Shown here: in pieces, positions 31,621-33,527 of the stretch | Position numbering within the stretch: position 1 is the first letter of the stretch | How the letters are laid out: every line of letters starts with the position of its first letter | Assembly: GCA_016871015.1 (NCBI GenBank) | Contig: VFZX01000038.1 | Span: 1 to 33,527, forward strand | Source: Acidobacteriota bacterium | GTDB taxonomy: Bacteria; Acidobacteriota; Terriglobia; Bryobacterales; Bryobacteraceae | Length of the DNA stretch: 33,527 bases | Direction: 5' to 3' | The notes under the pieces: generated by a model | What the model was told of the DNA's origin: nothing | The model's database searches: none | What the model saw: the letters and a program-made list of their open reading frames with translations, nothing else | Translations under genes and position numbers: made by a program

Positions 31621-32643
31621 ATGCAAGCAGTGATTCTCGACGGATTCGGCGCGCCGCTGGCGCTGCGGGAGATTCCGGACCCGGTGGCTGGTCCGGGCGA
31701 AGTGGTGATCCGGGTGAAGGCGTGCGGCGTCTGCCATTCCGACCTGCACCTGGCGGACGGCGACTGGGATCTGCTCAAGCGGATCACGAAGCTGCCGCTG
31801 GTGCTGGGGCACGAAGTGACGGGCGTCGTCGAGTCGGCGGGCCCGGATTCCGGTTTCGCGCCCGGTGACCGGGTCGGGGTCCCGTGGCTGCACTGGACCT
31901 GCGGCATGTGTGAGTATTGCACCACCGGCCGGGAGACACTGTGCGGCGAGCAGAAGATCACGGGCGTTACCGTGGATGGCGGCTTCGCCGAGTTCGTCAA
32001 AGCGCCCGCAAGCCACACGGCACGCATCCCGGACGGCATCTCGCTCGAGGACGCCGCGCCGCTGTTCTGCGCCGGGCTCACGGTGTACAAGGCTCTGAAG
32101 TCATCCGGAATCGAATCCGGACAAACGCTCGCGGTGTTCGGTGTAGGCGGACTGGGGCACCTCGCGGTCCAGATCGCAAAGGCCCGTGGCGTGAGGGTGG
32201 CGGCGCTCGATATCGCGGAGGACAAGCTCGCGCTCGCCCGCGAATGTGGTGCGGACCTGACGGTGGACCTGCGGACCGGACAGGCACGCAAAGCGCTCCG
32301 TCCCCTGGGCGGCGCGCATGTCGCGATCGTGTGTTCGGGAGCGAAGGCGGCTTACGAGTCCGCGCTCACATGCCTTCGCAAAGGAGGGACGCTGGTGGTG
32401 GTCGGCATGCCCGCCGAGCCGATCTCAGTGTCGGCGGTGACGCTGGTGGCGGGCGAATACCGGATCATCGCGTCGGCGGTGGGAACCCGCGAGGACCTGC
32501 GCGAGTTGCTCGACCTTGCGGCCGCCGGCGGCATCCGCTGCAGGGTGGAAACAGCGCCGTTGTCCGAAGCCGGCGCGGCCCTGGAGCGGATGCGCAACGG
32601 CGCGATCACCGGCCGGGTGGTGCTGACACCGTTGGTATCCTAG
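31621..32643 (+). CDS. Zinc-dependent alcohol dehydrogenase (MDR family)
   Basis: 340 residues, a cytosolic medium-chain dehydrogenase oxidising primary alcohols or reducing aldehydes with NAD(H). The catalytic zinc site is Cys38 (CGVCHSDLH), His64 (GHE) and Cys150. The structural zinc is bound by Cys94, Cys97, Cys100 and Cys108 (WTCGMCEYC ... C). The Rossmann motif GVGGLG is at residues 174-179, and an Asp at the end of the second strand (VAALDI) favours NAD over NADP. It resembles the AdhP/AdhT-type enzymes of bacteria (ethanol-active), but the exact substrate is not certain. It starts 20 nt after the surface-protein gene and ends 10 nt before the tRNA. Confidence 0.92.
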   Translation: MQAVILDGFGAPLALREIPDPVAGPGEVVIRVKACGVCHSDLHLADGDWDLLKRITKLPLVLGHEVTGVVESAGPDSGFAPGDRVGVPWLHWTCGMCEYCTTGRETLCGEQKITGVTVDGGFAEFVKAPASHTARIPDGISLEDAAPLFCAGLTVYKALKSSGIESGQTLAVFGVGGLGHLAVQIAKARGVRVAALDIAEDKLALARECGADLTVDLRTGQARKALRPLGGAHVAIVCSGAKAAYESALTCLRKGGTLVVVGMPAEPISVSAVTLVAGEYRIIASAVGTREDLRELLDLAAAGGIRCRVETAPLSEAGAALERMRNGAITGRVVLTPLVS

Positions 32644-32653
32644 GAGCAGAGCT

Positions 32654-32730
32654 GGGGACGTAGCTCAGTTGGATAGAGCATCTGCCTTCTAAGCAGAGGG
32701 TCGCAGGTTCGAGTCCTGCCGTCCCTACCA
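32654..32730 (+). tRNA. tRNA-Arg (anticodon UCU)
   Basis: A complete 77-nt cloverleaf. The acceptor stem GGGGACG pairs with CGTCCCT (first pair G-U). The D-stem is GCTC/GAGC. The anticodon stem TCTGC/GCAGA encloses the loop CTTCTAA with anticodon TCT at 32688-32690 (reads AGA, AGG). The T-arm is GCAGG-TTCGAGT-CCTGC. The CCA end is encoded. An integrase gene lies just downstream, so its 3' end may be an attachment site. Confidence 0.97.
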
Positions 32731-32777
32731 ATTGTTTTCAATGAGGTAGGCGCAATTGCCTGCGGGGCCGCTCGGCG

Positions 32778-32801
32778 ATTGTGACGTGATTTGTGACGTA
32801 A
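32778..32801. repeat. Two tandem 12-bp repeats between tRNA-Arg and the integrase gene
   Basis: ATTGTGACGTGA and TTTGTGACGTAA are adjacent copies matching at 10 of 12 positions, with a shared 9-bp core TTGTGACGT. They lie 48 nt after the tRNA CCA and 17 nt beyond the integrase stop. This is where arm-type integrase sites of integrative elements would be expected. Confidence 0.7.
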
Positions 32802-32817
32802 CCGGTCGGACCATGCG

Positions 32818-33527
32818 TCAGTTCACCTTGCCGCCCGCGCGGCGTTGAGCGTGTTCGGGGGTATCGATCAGCCCGCCTCCAAGTGTTTCGACGGCTTGGC
32901 GCTTCGCGGTCATCCGCACGTGCGAGTAGTGATCGAGCATCTTCTTCGAAAGGTGGCCCGCGATGCTTTGCATGGCCGCGTCAGTGACTCCCGCTTCGGC
33001 AAGCTCCGTCACCGCCTGATGGCGGAGGTCGTGGAACCGGAACCCGAGGAACGCCCGCTCCGCGCGCTTACGCGCGTTCTCCGCATCCGGGCCAGTCATT
33101 CCATCCGCCGCCGCGTCTCCCGCTCTGCGAGCCGCCGCCTTGACAAGACTTCGCCAAGCCGTCCGAAACCCCGCCTGCGGCTTTCCTACCTCAATGATGC
33201 CGTTCTCGCAGGCCGGGAAGACGAAGTGCTCAGGGCCACCGCCTCCATGAGCTTCCGACCGCGCCCGCAGCTTCCCGAGCGCTGCCATCGCTTCAGCGTT
33301 CAGAGGAATCGCCCGCCGTCCGGCTTCTGTCTTGCTGCGGTTGATCGTGAGGACGCGCGCGAACAGGTCTACATCAGCCCATCGCAGGTTCAGCACTTCG
33401 ACCTTCCGGCATGTGGTGTTCACTGCGATCACCGCCGCGCAGAACGCAACCTCCCACTCGGGCTTGCTTGCCGCTACTCGAAAGAGGCAACGCTTTTCGT
33501 CCGCGGTGAGCAGGGATCGCGCAAAGA
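32818..33527 (-). CDS. Tyrosine site-specific recombinase/integrase (5' end beyond window)
   Basis: The frame stays open to the window edge, giving at least 236 residues that hold the C-terminal catalytic domain. The apparent GTG at 33432 is internal. Before it, in-frame residues such as LLTADEKRCLF continue the family pattern. The active site is recognisable: Arg in TTCRKVEVLNLRW, Lys in SKTEAGRRAIPL, His-x-x-Arg in HDLRHQAV, then GHLSKKMLDHYSH with the second His and the nucleophile Tyr. It would catalyse integration and excision of a mobile element. The gene reads towards the tRNA and ends 87 nt from its CCA, the usual layout of elements integrated in tRNA 3' ends. The rest of the element lies to the right of the window. 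Confidence 0.92.
   Translation of the reverse strand, partial: FARSLLTADEKRCLFRVAASKPEWEVAFCAAVIAVNTTCRKVEVLNLRWADVDLFARVLTINRSKTEAGRRAIPLNAEAMAALGKLRARSEAHGGGGPEHFVFPACENGIIEVGKPQAGFRTAWRSLVKAAARRAGDAAADGMTGPDAENARKRAERAFLGFRFHDLRHQAVTELAEAGVTDAAMQSIAGHLSKKMLDHYSHVRMTAKRQAVETLGGGLIDTPEHAQRRAGGKVN

Noticed and set aside
1-33527. CRISPR arrays, rRNA genes, replication origin
   Set aside because: No regularly spaced repeats, rRNA-like stretches or DnaA-box clusters were seen anywhere in the window.

Overview
The window is GC-rich, gene-dense bacterial chromosome. It most likely comes from an acidobacterium of the Solibacter/Bryobacter group (Bryobacterales). The best evidence is the large surface protein at 28211-31600, whose last ~225 residues match the 'Solibacter uncharacterized C-terminal domain' (TIGR03437 type). 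The Oar-like TonB receptor with an N-terminal carboxypeptidase-regulatory domain, several Tat-signal hydrolases and a cytochrome-c-tailed sugar dehydrogenase fit the same group. This placement rests on recognition of protein families, not on a search.

Layout. 1-152: probable end of an insertion sequence that truncated a subtilisin-type (S8) protease gene, of which only the signal peptide and propeptide survive (to 480). 608-3419 (-): gluconeogenic pair fbp-pckG. 3480-7905 (+): BON-domain protein, small membrane protein, then a three-gene succinate dehydrogenase (anchor-flavoprotein-iron/sulfur) of the type seen in mycobacterial Sdh1, closed by a strong hairpin. 7953-8966 (-): secreted protein of unknown function with a palindromic site upstream. 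9375-12167 (+): pta, a class IV (HDAC11-like) deacylase overlapping it by 4 nt, and a secreted beta-propeller protein. 12149-15155 (-): soluble sugar dehydrogenase with cytochrome c tail, then a lipid-linked-oligosaccharide flippase. 15227-20684 (+): Tat-signal Gfo/Idh/MocA oxidoreductase, a frameshifted acyl-CoA synthetase, a Tat-signal nitrilase-type hydrolase, an amidohydrolase and an overlapping amidohydrolase-like protein lacking the usual metal ligands. 20662-23099 (-): VOC protein and a GT39-like membrane glycosyltransferase. 23238-24610 (+): broken S41 peptidase gene. 24620-28027 (-): Oar-like outer-membrane receptor. 28211-31600 (+): modular surface protein. 31621-32643 (+): zinc alcohol dehydrogenase. 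32654-32730: tRNA-Arg(UCU). 32818-33527 (-): 3' part of a tyrosine recombinase, i.e. the probable edge of an element integrated at the tRNA.

How the genes relate. fbp and pckG serve gluconeogenesis; sdhCAB feeds electrons from succinate to the quinone pool; pta interconverts acetyl-CoA and acetyl phosphate beside a protein deacylase. Much of the rest is envelope or secreted: receptor, modular surface protein, sugar dehydrogenase, Tat-exported enzymes, flippase and glycosyltransferase. This suits a soil heterotroph that works on polymers and glycans.

Two window-wide patterns stand out. First, many genes at the head of a transcription unit have a TANNNT (-10-like) hexamer ending 7-13 nt before the start codon and no Shine-Dalgarno sequence, while internal operon genes have good Shine-Dalgarno sites. 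This suggests widespread leaderless transcription. Second, several genes carry small indels (acyl-CoA synthetase, S41 peptidase, a small membrane ORF, and a compensated pair inside the receptor). These could be real decay or assembly errors, and the two cannot be told apart from this sequence alone.
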